From positions 7,060,001-7,124,000 of the forward strand of contig NZ_CP066356.1 in assembly GCF_023278185.1 (NCBI RefSeq): a stretch of DNA of 64,000 nucleotides. The letters are read 5' to 3'. Both the position numbers and the translations under genes were made by a program. Shown here in pieces: positions 28,709-38,684 of the stretch. Origin of the DNA: Bradyrhizobium elkanii USDA 76. Its GTDB lineage: Bacteria; Pseudomonadota; Alphaproteobacteria; Rhizobiales; Xanthobacteraceae. The notes under the pieces are model-generated. The model ran no database searches. It saw only the letters and a list, made by a program, of their open reading frames with translations, and was not told the DNA's origin. Each line of letters opens with the position of its first letter. The stretch's first letter is position 1.

Positions 28709-29899
28709 TTAACTGGTGGCTTCCCAATCCTCGCGCGTCGGGCGGAACGCTTCCTCCCAATGCTCGCCATCGAACTCTTCTATTGTTATGTTTTCGATCG
28801 TTCTCTTATCCAAGCACCGAATGTTTACGCTGAAACCCGTGGGGTTCGATCGCGGTCGATAGAATGGCTTTACGCCGCAAATCCGGCAAAACGTGTGACG
28901 AGCGATATTCTTGTTAAATTGATATGTATTGAGAAACTCTTCGCCACACTCAATTCTGAGCTTATCGCCGGATACAAGCAGGTGCAGAAACCCGGACATT
29001 TGGCAGATGGAGCAGTTGCATCGAACTGCGGAGAGCTCTCGCGGCGCTCGGACGTAGAACTTGACGGCACCACAATGACAACCGCCGTGATGTTCGATCT
29101 CCGCAAGACCATCTTCCTCAATTGAGACAGTTTGCAGCAGATCGCGGCACCACTGTAAGCTGAGCCGATAGGCTCGATCGAATTCATCCAAAAAACGACG
29201 ATTGCCGTCAGCAGGCACAACTTCGCGAATGAGCCGGGTTGTCATTTCTCCGTGATACTTCTCGGCGGGATCCACGCCGCCGACATGAGTGCGGAAGTAC
29301 TCCAGATCGTCAGACTGCGCATCAAAGGTTTTGACCAGAGTGGTCCACAGTGACTGGATCATTTCCGCAGCATGCAGCTCAAAAGCGACCATGTAGGCGC
29401 AGCGCACGACCGGATCTTTCGCTGACAATCCGGCATAGAGGGAATGCAGGTACCGCTTCGTTGTGGCGCTATAATTCGGCTGTATCGTTCTACCGAGTAG
29501 TCGCGATGCATCCTTTCTCAGCAGGTTTGAGTGGAAATCTTCAGTCGCCAGAATATCGGGTAGCGCCGTCTTGCCGCCTCGCAGAACCCGGCCATAACCG
29601 CCCGTCTCATCCCAACAGATGAAATTTGCGACCACGCTGGTTAGTTCAACATCCCTAGGAAGGTCTCGGTTGCGACGCATCGCATCAAATATGAGATCCT
29701 TTTGCGAGCCTGCCTGCAGGTAAGGGAACGCCTGTGACATCGCCAAGTATTCCGGCAGCAAGCTCGCAACTTGGCGTTTAGACATCTCCGCAGCGAACGG
29801 ATGCAGGCCAAACAGATTTCGCGCTTGCTCAGTCAAGTACTCGCAGACTATCTGCGAAGGTCGATCCAGTTGAACTTGCGACGCTTGAGAAGGCCTCAT
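28709..29899 (-). CDS. fusion of a heme-oxygenase-like oxidase domain with a GFA (CENP-V type) domain
   Basis: A 396-residue protein from the ATG at 29899, with AGGA just upstream. The frame is open to 30238, so a longer form is possible. Residues about 15-260 are all-helical and fit the heme-oxygenase-like diiron oxidase fold. Candidate metal ligands are Glu120/His123 (ATEDFH), Glu174/His176 (AFELHAAEM), and His205, Asp210 and His216 (FRTHVGGVDPAEKYHGEMT). Residues about 270-385 form a glutathione-dependent formaldehyde-activating-type zinc domain: CHCGAV, CNCSIC and CRICG. Members of the oxidase superfamily (SznF, BesC, UndA) oxidise amines or carboxylates. The GFA partner is unusual and could handle a small carbonyl or thiol product. 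The GFA half is certain; the oxidase half is inferred from motif spacing. Confidence 0.72.
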   Translation of the reverse strand: MRPSQASQVQLDRPSQIVCEYLTEQARNLFGLHPFAAEMSKRQVASLLPEYLAMSQAFPYLQAGSQKDLIFDAMRRNRDLPRDVELTSVVANFICWDETGGYGRVLRGGKTALPDILATEDFHSNLLRKDASRLLGRTIQPNYSATTKRYLHSLYAGLSAKDPVVRCAYMVAFELHAAEMIQSLWTTLVKTFDAQSDDLEYFRTHVGGVDPAEKYHGEMTTRLIREVVPADGNRRFLDEFDRAYRLSLQWCRDLLQTVSIEEDGLAEIEHHGGCHCGAVKFYVRAPRELSAVRCNCSICQMSGFLHLLVSGDKLRIECGEEFLNTYQFNKNIARHTFCRICGVKPFYRPRSNPTGFSVNIRCLDKRTIENITIEEFDGEHWEEAFRPTREDWEATS

Positions 29900-30511
29900 T
29901 TGAATCCTAACCGTGGAGAGAATGATGTTTGAGGAGCACTTTCGAAGGCCACCAACTTGGTCCGACGGGTTTGCGGTCGCGTTCGTCATACAGGCGAACT
30001 GCTCCCAACCATCTTTGCGGTCCCAGGCAGGGCCATCAGGGATCAGTCCTGTACATGAGCGCGTCGATAGGAACATGTCGGTAGATTGAAGCCACCACCC
30101 TCTCGCGTTGGATTTCCCTCCACGAGCAATCCAATCCCGCGAATGACCAAACGCGCCATCCATCATTTGCTGACTCATGCTGAATATCGGCGTCCGCCAG
30201 GCCAAGGAAGCCTCGCCTGACATGCGCAGGCGGCACATCCGGCCAGCTCGACGCTTTCACCTGCGACCTGTCGTGGACGGATCAAGCATCCACGGTTGCT
30301 ATTCACTGCCTGCTCATCGCATCCCCTGCGGACTTGATTTGGCATTGCCGAGACGAACCACATCCAGCGGGCTCTTCGAGGCCTGCAGCTACAATCTACG
30401 TGACATTGCGGCTGCCGGCCGAGAACGATTGTCTCAAGGCAAAGGGACCGCCGCTGCCATTCGCCCGTTCTGCGTGCACTCGTCCAATATCCTGTGTTCC
30501 TGCACGCTTGT

Positions 30512-30527
30512 AGCAATTGCTATGCCA
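30512..30527 (-). promoter_or_regulatory. sigma-54 (-24/-12) promoter-like sequence
   Basis: On the minus strand this reads TGGCATAGCAATTGCT, against the consensus TGGCACG-N4-TTGCW. The GG and GC are spaced by ten bases, and most other positions match. Transcription would run left toward the oxidase-GFA and oxygenase genes, with a leader of about 600 bases to the ATG at 29899. A TGT-N10-ACC element at 30549-30564 is one base off the NifA site, but lies closer than usual. Confidence 0.55.
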
Positions 30528-30974
30528 ACCTTGCACTACGCGGGTCAATGTCTGAGTACGAACCGGTAACTCAATGGTAGTGTTTTGAATCTGGCGGGAA
30601 TTTACGCGCAGTTAGAAGCCGAACAGTGAAGGCGCGTTACCGAATCAGCCGATACCATCCGCGGTGGACACAGAGCTAGTGAAACGCCAAAGATTGCGCG
30701 CACAGCTACCTCGTAGGTGACCGAGCGGAACCTCATGCCTTGATTTCGTCTCGAGCAGGCGGGACTTCTGGCGATTGATGTCGGGAGCGCTTGCGTCTCC
30801 AGGAACGAATTCAAAATTTGTGCACCAATGGAGCGTCGCCGAAAATAAGCCGAAAAGATCAGGCGCCTTCCGGTTGGTCGGTAATCTCTCTAAGAGAAAA
30901 TCACGGCCTGATTGCAATTGGGCTGGCGTGAGGTTTTCCGCAACCGGCCATTTCAGACGGGAAGGAAACTCGCT

Positions 30975-32327
30975 GTGTCACAAACGCTCGTTCAGCAAGC
31001 GACAGTCAAATCGCGGATCAACGCCATTCTTCGTGCAACCAGCGGCAATTTTCTCGAGCAGTTCGACTTTTTCTTATTTGGCTTTTACGCCAGCGCCATT
31101 GGGAAAGCTTTCTTCCCCTCGGACAACGAAACCGCCTCATTGCTCAACACCTTTGGCGTGTTCTGGTTGGGTGCCTTAATGCGTCCCGTGGGGGCGATCG
31201 TACTGGGAGCCTATATCGACAGGATCGGCCGTCGCCAAGGCCTGATCATCACGTTATCGATCATGGCGGTCGGCACCGTGATTATCGCCTTCTGTCCCAG
31301 TTATGCGACAATCGGCATTGCCGCCCCCATCATTGTTCTAGCAGGACGACTGTTGCAGGGATTCTCCGCCGGCGTCGAGGTTGGCGGCGTTTCGGTCTAT
31401 TTGGCGGAGATCGCGACCCCAGGCAATCGCGGTTTCTATACCTCTTTTCAATCGTCCAGCCAGCAGGTCGCGATTTTTGTCGCAGCGATCGTGGGCTACC
31501 TACTGAATGAATCGATGCCGCTCGAAGCCGTCGCCTCCTGGGGTTGGCGCATTCCGTTTTTTCTCGGTTGCCTTATCATTCCTCTTATCTTTTTCCTTCG
31601 TCGGACGCTGGAGGAGACCCCAGAATTTTTGGCGATGAAGAAGCATCCCACGGCGCGCGAGGTCTTTGCCTCGGCGCTCGTCCATTGGCACACGGTCGTT
31701 CTCGGGATGATGATGGCGATCCTGACCACGACGACTTTCTATTTCGTCACCGTCTACGCACCGACGTTCGGCAAGACCGTCTTGAAGCTGTCCACCCAGG
31801 ATGCGCTCTTGGTGACCCTCCTGGTCGCGGTGACCAACTTCATCTGGAATCCAATTGGCGGTACCGTTTCCGACCGTATCGGCCGCAAGCCAGTCCTGCT
31901 GGCCATTGCCGGCCTTGCGTTGATGACCGCCTATCCGGCTTTGAGTTGGTTGGTAAGCGCCCCCAGTTTCGGCAAGCTGCTTGCGGTGGCGATGATGTTC
32001 TCGTTCTACTTTGGCACCTACAGCGGGACTATGCTGGGTGCTCTCGTCGAGATCGTGCCTGCGCATGTGCGCACAACCTGCTTCTCCCTGGCCTTCGCTT
32101 TCGCGGCGGCCCTGTTTGGTACGTTTACGCCACTCGCCTCTACTTGGCTCATTGAGCGAACTAATGACAAGGCTTCACCCGGATTCTGGCTGATGTTTGC
32201 AGCTGCTCTCGGTATCATCGCGGTACTCACCATCTATAGGGGAACCCCCAAGCCATCGAGAGCTGAGAAGCCTTCGCTTCGGAAATCGCCCGAGAGCGCT
32301 TTGGGCGTGCAAACAGCATCTCGCTAG
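30975..32327 (+). CDS. MHS-family MFS symporter (citrate/dicarboxylate type)
   Basis: A 450-residue inner-membrane proton symporter with twelve hydrophobic segments. It has the metabolite:H+ symporter start ([22 protein letters not shown]), the loop-2 motif [12 protein letters not shown], the segment [15 protein letters not shown], and the second-half motif [12 protein letters not shown]. These fit the citrate/tricarballylate/alpha-ketoglutarate branch of importers. GTG at 30975 has GGAAGGAA seven bases before it and is preferred over the longer frame from 30912. The exact substrate is not readable. It stands apart from neighbours, about 450 bases after the promoter-like site on the other strand. 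Confidence 0.88.
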   Translation: MSQTLVQQATVKSRINAILRATSGNFLEQFDFFLFGFYASAIGKAFFPSDNETASLLNTFGVFWLGALMRPVGAIVLGAYIDRIGRRQGLIITLSIMAVGTVIIAFCPSYATIGIAAPIIVLAGRLLQGFSAGVEVGGVSVYLAEIATPGNRGFYTSFQSSSQQVAIFVAAIVGYLLNESMPLEAVASWGWRIPFFLGCLIIPLIFFLRRTLEETPEFLAMKKHPTAREVFASALVHWHTVVLGMMMAILTTTTFYFVTVYAPTFGKTVLKLSTQDALLVTLLVAVTNFIWNPIGGTVSDRIGRKPVLLAIAGLALMTAYPALSWLVSAPSFGKLLAVAMMFSFYFGTYSGTMLGALVEIVPAHVRTTCFSLAFAFAAALFGTFTPLASTWLIERTNDKASPGFWLMFAAALGIIAVLTIYRGTPKPSRAEKPSLRKSPESALGVQTASR

Positions 32328-34087
32328 CACGTGATCCTAACCACTGACGTGTCATACGGCCTCGATCGATGCGCAGAGCCAGAGTTCGCTCAGCGTATCG
32401 ACGCGGGGCTAGGAGCCGTATCGCATGTCCGACATTGTCGGAAGCCAGACACGAGCGATGACTGCATATCTGACACTTTAAAAGTAAGCTGTTAGAGTGC
32501 CACGTCCTCGGTGATCCGCGTACACGGCAAATCACCATCCAACATTGACACCAGGCCTCGGCGGGCGCTGGATGTCGGCTGTGAACGTTGGAAAGTCCAG
32601 GTCTGGAGACCGCCTTGTGGACAGCGGACGGTTCCATCATCGCGGATGTGCAGCAGGTTGGGTAGCAGCAGCAGGCCGTGATGGACGTTGTCGCCGTCCG
32701 GAATCCGTGCCCGCGCGACAGTCCGAGCTGTATCGTGGTATAGAACCCCGGCACCGTGTGCTCGGATCGATATCGTCCTCGACGTCGCGCCGTCGTCGGC
32801 CCGGACCGATCGGGCGCCCCCTCGAGGGTGTTACTGATGTCGTTGCGGCGCACGCGCGCGCTGGTAACGCGGCAGAATAGCCGGTGAGCATGGGAGCGCT
32901 TATGGCGGCGGGATGCCGATTGACGCGAGCCTGACGCGATCGCTTGATGGTCTTCAAGCGGCATCGCCGCTGACGTCATCGAGATGCAGCCTTATGACGC
33001 CGTACTATCCGGCGACCTGTGCGGTCCGATGGTGCACCATCTTGCACTATTCAGGCGGGGCAGTTTGCGCCGCCGCAGCCTCGTGGTTTGCTCGGACACG
33101 ATGCGCTCCCGCACATCGGTCAGCGGACTGCAGGTCGACTCACGGATTTTGCCATGTCCAGGAGCGACGTCGGGCCGCTCAGTTCTCGACCGCCTTTGCT
33201 GCCGCTGAACAAGGCAATGCGTCTTGTAATCGGACGCATGGAACGCGCGACGTTCACCGCCATCAATTCTCTAGGCTGGAGTTGACCGGCCTGCAGGACC
33301 GCCCTGTGTCGGATCCCGCTTCTGCTCCGCCATATGCGATAGTCGTCACCGCAGGGGAATATCTCTGTACCGAAGGCCGCAACCGCTAATCGGCAGTCTT
33401 CGATGACGCTGCTCAATCAAGTACGACAGCCATGTCAGCATTCCGAAATCAGCATCTTCTGATGTCGCGGTTGTTACGAAGGCCGGGCTCAAAGAGCGCA
33501 AGCTACCCGGTCGCAATGAGACCGGGATTCCATCTGATGGCCATACAGTTCCAAAGTCCCTTGTGAGGATGGCTGTCCGAATGCAAGCGCTTTCCTTGCC
33601 GGAGATCCTCCGCTGGCAGTTTCGACAATCACATTACGCGAGAAACACAACCTTTCCGCTACTTCCGTGCTGGCCCATATCCTGCATCGCGTGCAAATGT
33701 GAGACAAGAGAGCACCGAAGATGAGAGTTACGTTTGCGCCTTTGCCGTCAATCGACGATACAGCAGCCGGTGTAGAGCCGGCGACGACGATTAGCAACCT
33801 CGTGGAGACGAAAGCGTGTAGCTCTTGCGTGCGTTGGCCCCGCCGCTCTTGATTTCGTTCTGGCCTGCGCATCACGCGTTTATGTGCGCCAGCACATCGA
33901 TGTCGAGCGATGTTCGTGCGCGTCCGGTGGCAACCAACACGTTTGGCGCTGGTTTCGCAGCTTTGAGCGGCTTCGGATCAACCCGCGCCACCACTCTATC
34001 GCGCGAACAGACCCTTAGAGTCGAAACCAATGCCACTCGCGTGCTGACAGATGAATGCGCGCCAATTCTGACACGAGGTGCTTAGAC
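32328..34087. other. 1.7 kb without a supported gene
   Basis: Long overlapping ORFs exist (for example 32227-32979 minus), but their sequences are rich in Arg, Ser, Cys and His in a way typical of non-coding frames in GC-rich DNA. No motif or ribosome binding site supports any of them. Possibly decayed genes. Confidence 0.5.
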
Positions 34088-35404
34088 GTGCCCGACAAAC
34101 TGGATCTTCGAAGTTTCAAGCTACATTCGCAACGCGATGCCGTGCTCAATGAAGTGCATGCGCGCCCGTTTATGCAGCTTATTCCTCCATTTAAGGTGAC
34201 ACACTTCGCATTTCTTTCGCAGGGCGATGCGGCCGCAAGCGATCGCCGCGCCTTCGTCACGTTTTGTCGAGAGCGTGACCTTCCAGCTCCGCAGCTCTCA
34301 GCGAAACATCACCAAATCGACATCGGGCCCGTTGTGCTTCGCTGGGAGCAGCATGCCGAATTCGCAATCTTTACCTGGATAGCGAATGGCCCGTTCGCTC
34401 GACAGAGCGGCGACTCCCAAAGTGCGGTTCACTCCTTGATGCGCAACTTGCGGCAGGAAGGGCAATTGCTGGTCGCAATCAAGCTGGATGTCGAGCAGCA
34501 CGCCGCCCCATTGAGGCGCGCCGAACAACTTTTTGACAAGAGCAGCCTCGCCATGGCCCGCATAAAGGGCGGAGCAAGTGTTATGGCCTCGGATTTTCGA
34601 GTCGACGAAAACGGTTTCACCAAAATTCTTGTCTGCGACCTCGGGCTGACGCCGCACAATCTTGGTGCACTGGTGCAGCGGCTGCTTGAAGTTGAGACCT
34701 ATCGTCCGTTGGCGCTGCTTGGTCTGTCGGCCGCTCTTGAGCTTGGTCCATTTGTCGATCGCATTGACAGACGTCTCGGCGAGGTGCTCGAAGAAATGCA
34801 AGGCGCGGAGGGATTGAAGCTCAACAACCATCTCCTTGCCGAACTGACCGCGTTGGCCGCCTCTTTCGAGCGAGGCGCGACCGGAAGCCTGTTTCGCTTC
34901 GGCGCCAGCAGAGCTTATTACGAGCTAGTTCAATCCCGACTGTCCATCATCGAAGGCAGTGAGATCACGGACTATCCCACATGGTCGTCGTTCCTGGCGC
35001 GCCGGATGGCGCCTGCGATGCGAACTTGCGAGACGACCAAGGATCGTGAGGTAACTCTGTCGGTCAAGTTGGCGCGCGCCGCCGATCTGTTGCGAACCCG
35101 TGTCGACGTTGAAATCGAACAGCAGAACCGCGACCTATTGCACGCTATCAATGAACGCACCGGACAACAGCTTCGGCTGCAGTGCACGGTGGAGGGATTG
35201 TCGGTCGCGGCGATAGGATATTACGTGGTCAGTTTGTTTGGCTACCTTGCCAAGGGAGCGCACGATGTTGGTCTCCATGTAGAACCCTCTTATCTAACCG
35301 CGGCGTGCGTGCCGGTCGCAGTCGGGGTGATCTGGCTGGTTAGTTACAATGCACGAAAGCGACACCTCAAGCATCGCGACGGGCCGTCCGTAACGGACAG
35401 GTAA
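34088..35404 (+). CDS. DUF3422 family membrane protein
   Basis: A 438-residue protein that begins LRSFKLHSQRDAVLNEVHARP, the recognisable DUF3422 start, and continues with HFAFLSQGD and LRWEQHAEFAIFTW. The large N-terminal part is soluble. Two hydrophobic segments near the C-terminus (GLSVAAIGYYVVSLFGYLA and LTAACVPVAVGVIWLVSY) anchor it in the membrane. GTG at 34088 with GAGG nine bases upstream is preferred over the longer frame from 34055. The function of the family is unknown. Confidence 0.88.
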   Translation: MPDKLDLRSFKLHSQRDAVLNEVHARPFMQLIPPFKVTHFAFLSQGDAAASDRRAFVTFCRERDLPAPQLSAKHHQIDIGPVVLRWEQHAEFAIFTWIANGPFARQSGDSQSAVHSLMRNLRQEGQLLVAIKLDVEQHAAPLRRAEQLFDKSSLAMARIKGGASVMASDFRVDENGFTKILVCDLGLTPHNLGALVQRLLEVETYRPLALLGLSAALELGPFVDRIDRRLGEVLEEMQGAEGLKLNNHLLAELTALAASFERGATGSLFRFGASRAYYELVQSRLSIIEGSEITDYPTWSSFLARRMAPAMRTCETTKDREVTLSVKLARAADLLRTRVDVEIEQQNRDLLHAINERTGQQLRLQCTVEGLSVAAIGYYVVSLFGYLAKGAHDVGLHVEPSYLTAACVPVAVGVIWLVSYNARKRHLKHRDGPSVTDR

Positions 35405-35649
35405 GCATCATTTAGCTGATTGACAACAGAGCTTGACGGCAGACATGCCCGACCCACGTGGCAACAGTTTTCACCAAGTCGTCGGCGGCCCAGATAGAGG
35501 TGATCGCCGACGGGAGGATTGTGCTTCAGCTCCGCTGATCGGTCGGCGCCAGGCTCTACACGTCTCCGTGCAATGTCGATGTGACCGGATGAGAGGCAAA
35601 CCTTGACGCGTTCAGGACCGTAACGCTTATCGTCGCCAAGACTCCCAGG

Positions 35650-36492
35650 TCAAGCATCGCGGGCTAGCGCCGCAAGATCAGTTTCGAGCTTCGGTTGATG
35701 CTTAAAAATAGCATCAATCAGCGCCTGCGCTGGTTGCTCGGCAGCCTCAACCAGCGCCGCTTTCTCAGCCCGTGCAGAGGGAGCGAAGACTCGCTTGACG
35801 ACGGTCGGCGAGCCCTTAAGGCCGCATTTGGAGACGTCCTCGACGCCGGCATCGTGCGCGCTCCATTTCACGATTGGTGCACGCGCAGCACGCAAGGCAT
35901 CGGCCATCGCGCCGCGCCGAATCTGGCAGGTCCCCTCCAGCATGGTGATGAGACAAGGCAGCCTCGTGTGCAGCACCTGGACACCACCTTCGGAGCGTCG
36001 CTCCGCTTCAATTGTACGGGCAGCGAGGTCGAGGGTTTTGACCTTGGCGACGTAGGTCAGCTGCAGCACACCCAGCCGTTTTGCGACGCCGGGACCAACC
36101 TGCGCGGTATCGCCGTCGATGGTCTGCTTGCCGGTAAAGATGAGGTCTGGCGGACCATATTCCTTGCCAATTTTTCGGATGGCGGTTGCCAGTGCATACG
36201 TTGTGGCCAAGGTGTCGGAGCCGGCAAAGCAGCGATCGGTGAGCAGTACGGCGCGATCGGCGCCGAAGGTCAGCGCTTTCCGCAAGGAATCTTCCGCCGA
36301 TTGCGGCCCCATCGTCAGCACGGTTATTTCGCCGCCGAACCGCTCGCGCAGCTCGAGAGCGGCCTCGAGCGCGAAGAGGTCATATGGGTTAATGATCGTC
36401 GGCACACCCTGACGCATGATCGTATTGGTCACGGGGTGCACGCGGATCTGCGCAGAGTCCGGAACCTGTTTAATGCAGACGACAATGTGCAC
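35650..36492 (-). CDS. fixA: FixA, electron transfer flavoprotein beta subunit
   Basis: A 280-residue member of the ETF beta family. FixA with FixB, FixC and FixX forms a membrane-associated complex that feeds electrons to nitrogenase. It starts VHIVVCIKQVPDSAQIRVHP, shows INPYDLFALEAALELRE and FTGKQTIDGDTAQVGPGVAKRLG (AMP/FAD site region), and has the ETF-beta signature near RRSEGGVQVLHTRLPCLITM. The GTG start at 36492 has GGAG seven bases upstream; the frame is open to 36579. A -24/-12 promoter lies about 38 bases upstream. In B. diazoefficiens fixA directly follows nifA, but here about 13 kb of mobile-rich DNA lies between them. No fixBCX is in the window. Confidence 0.95.
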   Translation of the reverse strand: MHIVVCIKQVPDSAQIRVHPVTNTIMRQGVPTIINPYDLFALEAALELRERFGGEITVLTMGPQSAEDSLRKALTFGADRAVLLTDRCFAGSDTLATTYALATAIRKIGKEYGPPDLIFTGKQTIDGDTAQVGPGVAKRLGVLQLTYVAKVKTLDLAARTIEAERRSEGGVQVLHTRLPCLITMLEGTCQIRRGAMADALRAARAPIVKWSAHDAGVEDVSKCGLKGSPTVVKRVFAPSARAEKAALVEAAEQPAQALIDAIFKHQPKLETDLAALARDA

Positions 36493-36530
36493 TGAGTTGC
36501 TCCAAAGGTTGCGGTAGCTGCGAAGAGAAC

Positions 36531-36546
36531 AGCAAGTGTTGTACCA
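36531..36546 (-). promoter_or_regulatory. sigma-54 (-24/-12) promoter of fixA
   Basis: On the minus strand this reads TGGTACAACACTTGCT, close to TGGCACG-N4-TTGCW, with exact GG-N10-GC spacing. It sits about 38 bases before the fixA start codon. RpoN-dependent, NifA-activated transcription under low oxygen is expected for fixA. Confidence 0.85.
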
Positions 36547-36642
36547 CAGCGCCCGATTTTGGAATCTGTTAGCTGCCACAGAGGTTTAGATGGGTAGATC
36601 GCCCCTCCGGCCCGGTGTTCTGGACGAACGAATATCGACACC

Positions 36643-36658
36643 CGTCGCAACTGCGACA
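36643..36658 (-). promoter_or_regulatory. probable NifA upstream activator site for fixA
   Basis: On the minus strand this reads TGT-N10-ACG, one base off the NifA consensus TGT-N10-ACA. It lies about 100 bases upstream of the fixA -24 element, the usual distance for DNA looping, and is embedded in the palindrome GTCGCAACTGCGAC. Confidence 0.55.
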
Positions 36659-37119
36659 GCGCCATTCCGTTCCGTCCGACCACGGCGCGGAGCCGTGAGC
36701 TTGCAAGGCCCACATCGCGACTCCTGCGCAATTCAAGCTGCAGGTCCGGTCGCGCTCCGGAACGGCGCCAGTATCGACGAGATCAAGGCGGCCTGCTTCG
36801 CGCGACGGCATATTGCGGCATTCCTGCAGCTCTTGAGGGGTTCAAGGCAGCACAGGAGATCCTAAGGACCGAGCACAGCCAAACGAACGATGAGGTTGCT
36901 TATGCAGATCCCGATCGCGCCAACGGGAGCCACCTGCCTAACTGCTCCCCATGAGCCTCGATCTGCTGATTCAGGCGCCCCCACAGCCTTTGATGTTGGC
37001 GGGAGCCGCTCCCGGGAAAGACCATCAGCCCAAGCTTGGATCAGCCCTCAGTCGCTCTTGAGTGCCTGCCGAGATTCCATCGTAAAATCGTAAATGCGAT
37101 TGTGGATGGCTGACAAAGC
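36659..37119. other. no supported gene
   Basis: Fragments on the plus strand (36590-36865), including ALRNGASIDEIKAACF, loosely recall a carboxymuconolactone decarboxylase repeat, but the match is too short to annotate. Confidence 0.35.
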
Positions 37120-37418
37120 AAAGTCCTCGGTCGAAATCCTCCGGCGTGATATCGCGAGCACCATGCAGCACCCGATCTCGACACCGTTGGAAAATGCTTC
37201 GTAGAACAGTACGCAGTTGCCGACAGTAAAGCTCCGAATTTTCATCCCCAGCTCGGGCCGCTGGCGGCCCGCCGTGGATTCTTGGCAAGCATCTGAAAGG
37301 CATTGCCGATACGATCGAGCAAGCGATCCGCAGCCGCAGTGTTGTCCGATGCGATCAAGAGCCAGATCTCCTCCAGGTCGGTCTCGGCCTGGGGCCGCCT
37401 GGTGAGATTACCCGCCAT
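37120..37418 (-). pseudogene. parE: parE toxin remnant with two frameshifts
   Basis: The ParE/RelE toxin pattern is readable in three successive frames. From the ATG at 37418 it begins MAGNLTRRPQAETDLEEIW and continues LLIASDNTAAADRLLDRIGNAFQMLAKNPR. After a shift near 37275 it reads AGRQRPELGMKIRSFTVGNCVLFYEAFSNGVEI, and after another near 37180 VLHGARDITPEDFD. Read straight, the first frame stops about 55 codons in. Such toxins cut mRNA or block gyrase, but this copy should be inactive. It overlaps the end of parD by 11 bases, the usual antitoxin-toxin arrangement. Confidence 0.8.
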
Positions 37419-37686
37419 GCTTCCCGGCTTTCAGCCGTTCGCGTCCGCGGGCCTTAATTTGTTCAACCAGTTCGCCGGGCTCAAACGGTTCTGCCGGACC
37501 GCTTTCCAAGCCTTCCTGGATAGCGGTACGCAATGCCTCAAGCTTCGCCTTGCGACGCTCCTCGCGTTCTTCAACAAGGCGCAGTCCCTCCCGCATTACC
37601 TCGCTAGCGGCTGCATAGCGTCCGCTATCGACGAGATCCTTGATAAAGCTCTCGTAGTGTTTGCCGACGGTATAACTCGTGGCCAT
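37408..37686 (-). CDS. parD: ParD-type antitoxin
   Basis: A 92-residue ribbon-helix-helix antitoxin: MATSYTVGKHYESFIKDLVDSGRYAAASEVMREGLRLVEERE is the classical ParD N-terminus (DNA-binding strand and two helices). The acidic and helical tail that would wrap the toxin follows. GAGGAGG eight bases before the ATG at 37686 supports this start. The gene is intact although its partner toxin is broken. It probably still represses its own promoter. Confidence 0.85.
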   Translation of the reverse strand: MATSYTVGKHYESFIKDLVDSGRYAAASEVMREGLRLVEEREERRKAKLEALRTAIQEGLESGPAEPFEPGELVEQIKARGRERLKAGKHGG

Positions 37687-37940
37687 AGGCACGCCTCCTC
37701 GCCTCATAATATATTACTTTATGCTCTAAATACCGCGCTTTGATCCGCCAGCAACGTGAGGTTGTGGAGGGACGGAGGCAAACGGTGGGTAGGTGACGAA
37801 ATCTCTTGGCTCAGTCTATCTGAGGCGGTTTTGCTAGCGTCGACCAACTTCATGTGATTGAGCCATGAACTACGATCAAGAGGATCGCAAGCCGATCAGG
37901 AGAAAAACCATCAGGACGACAATGTGCGAAGCTTTAGGCC

Positions 37941-38330
37941 GTGGCCGGCGAAGTCCCACTTGGCGACGTGGTGGTCAAACTGGCTGGCGAATTGATCCCT
38001 AGCCAGGCTCAGAAAGCCCGCCCTCATTGGGAAGGTGCAATCTCAGAACGCACCAACGAGCATTCCGAACGGCCGGACCGACATGCGCAAATGCTGGCGC
38101 CAACTACAACGCTGGTCGGTCCTCGCTTCGATTTGGCCGTGGCTCTCGCACGCGCGAGTGGCGATGGCATGGCAGGGCGAAGCCTTACCATTAACGATCT
38201 GTGCAAGCTCCTACCGCAAGTCGATCCAAAGGACGTCGAGAAAGCCGCTTTCGATCTGGATGCCCTGGGTTTGACCAGCATTCAGCGGTCGTTCGGTGAG
38301 CACTGGTGGCTACGGTTATCCCCCATCTGA
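37941..38330 (+). CDS. hypothetical protein
   Basis: A 129-residue ORF. The C-terminal half (LTINDLCKLLPQVDPKDVEKAAFDLDALGLTSIQRSFGEHWWLRLSP) looks like a winged-helix or similar small fold, with helices and a strand pair. The N-terminal part is plausible but has no known motif. The start codon is GTG. I do not recognise a family, and the neighbours do not suggest a role. Confidence 0.45.
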   Translation: MAGEVPLGDVVVKLAGELIPSQAQKARPHWEGAISERTNEHSERPDRHAQMLAPTTTLVGPRFDLAVALARASGDGMAGRSLTINDLCKLLPQVDPKDVEKAAFDLDALGLTSIQRSFGEHWWLRLSPI

Positions 38331-38684
38331 CGCGGTCATCCTTGCACCGTCGCCTGCAGCGCCATGGAATCAGCCGCCCGCCCGAGGTCGTCGGTGCCAA
38401 GCCTGCCAAGCAGCCTTTCGAGGCCTAAGGGACGGGACCGTTGGGGAGACAGCACGGTCACGTTTCGGAGGAGCTGGCGCGCCGACCCTGAGCGTCGGCT
38501 CCTCTTTTGGACCTTGTGTGAGTTAGGCAACAGTCGTCCCTCGGCGTACCTGCTAAAGAAATGACGTTGGGAATTTCAGGGCCCTAGCGCTGGGAATGAC
38601 AGGGCGCCGCCGGGACAAACCATTTCGGGCCCGGCGGCGTAATTTTTGAGATTTACCGCGCTGACGCGCGAGAGGCGTCTCGAG

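Noticed and set aside
32227..32979. 250-codon minus-strand ORF
   Set aside because: Composition rich in Arg, Ser, Cys and His, no motif, and it overlaps the end of the symporter gene.
36590..36865. Possible carboxymuconolactone decarboxylase fragment
   Set aside because: Only about 15 residues resemble the family, and it overlaps the fixA regulatory region.
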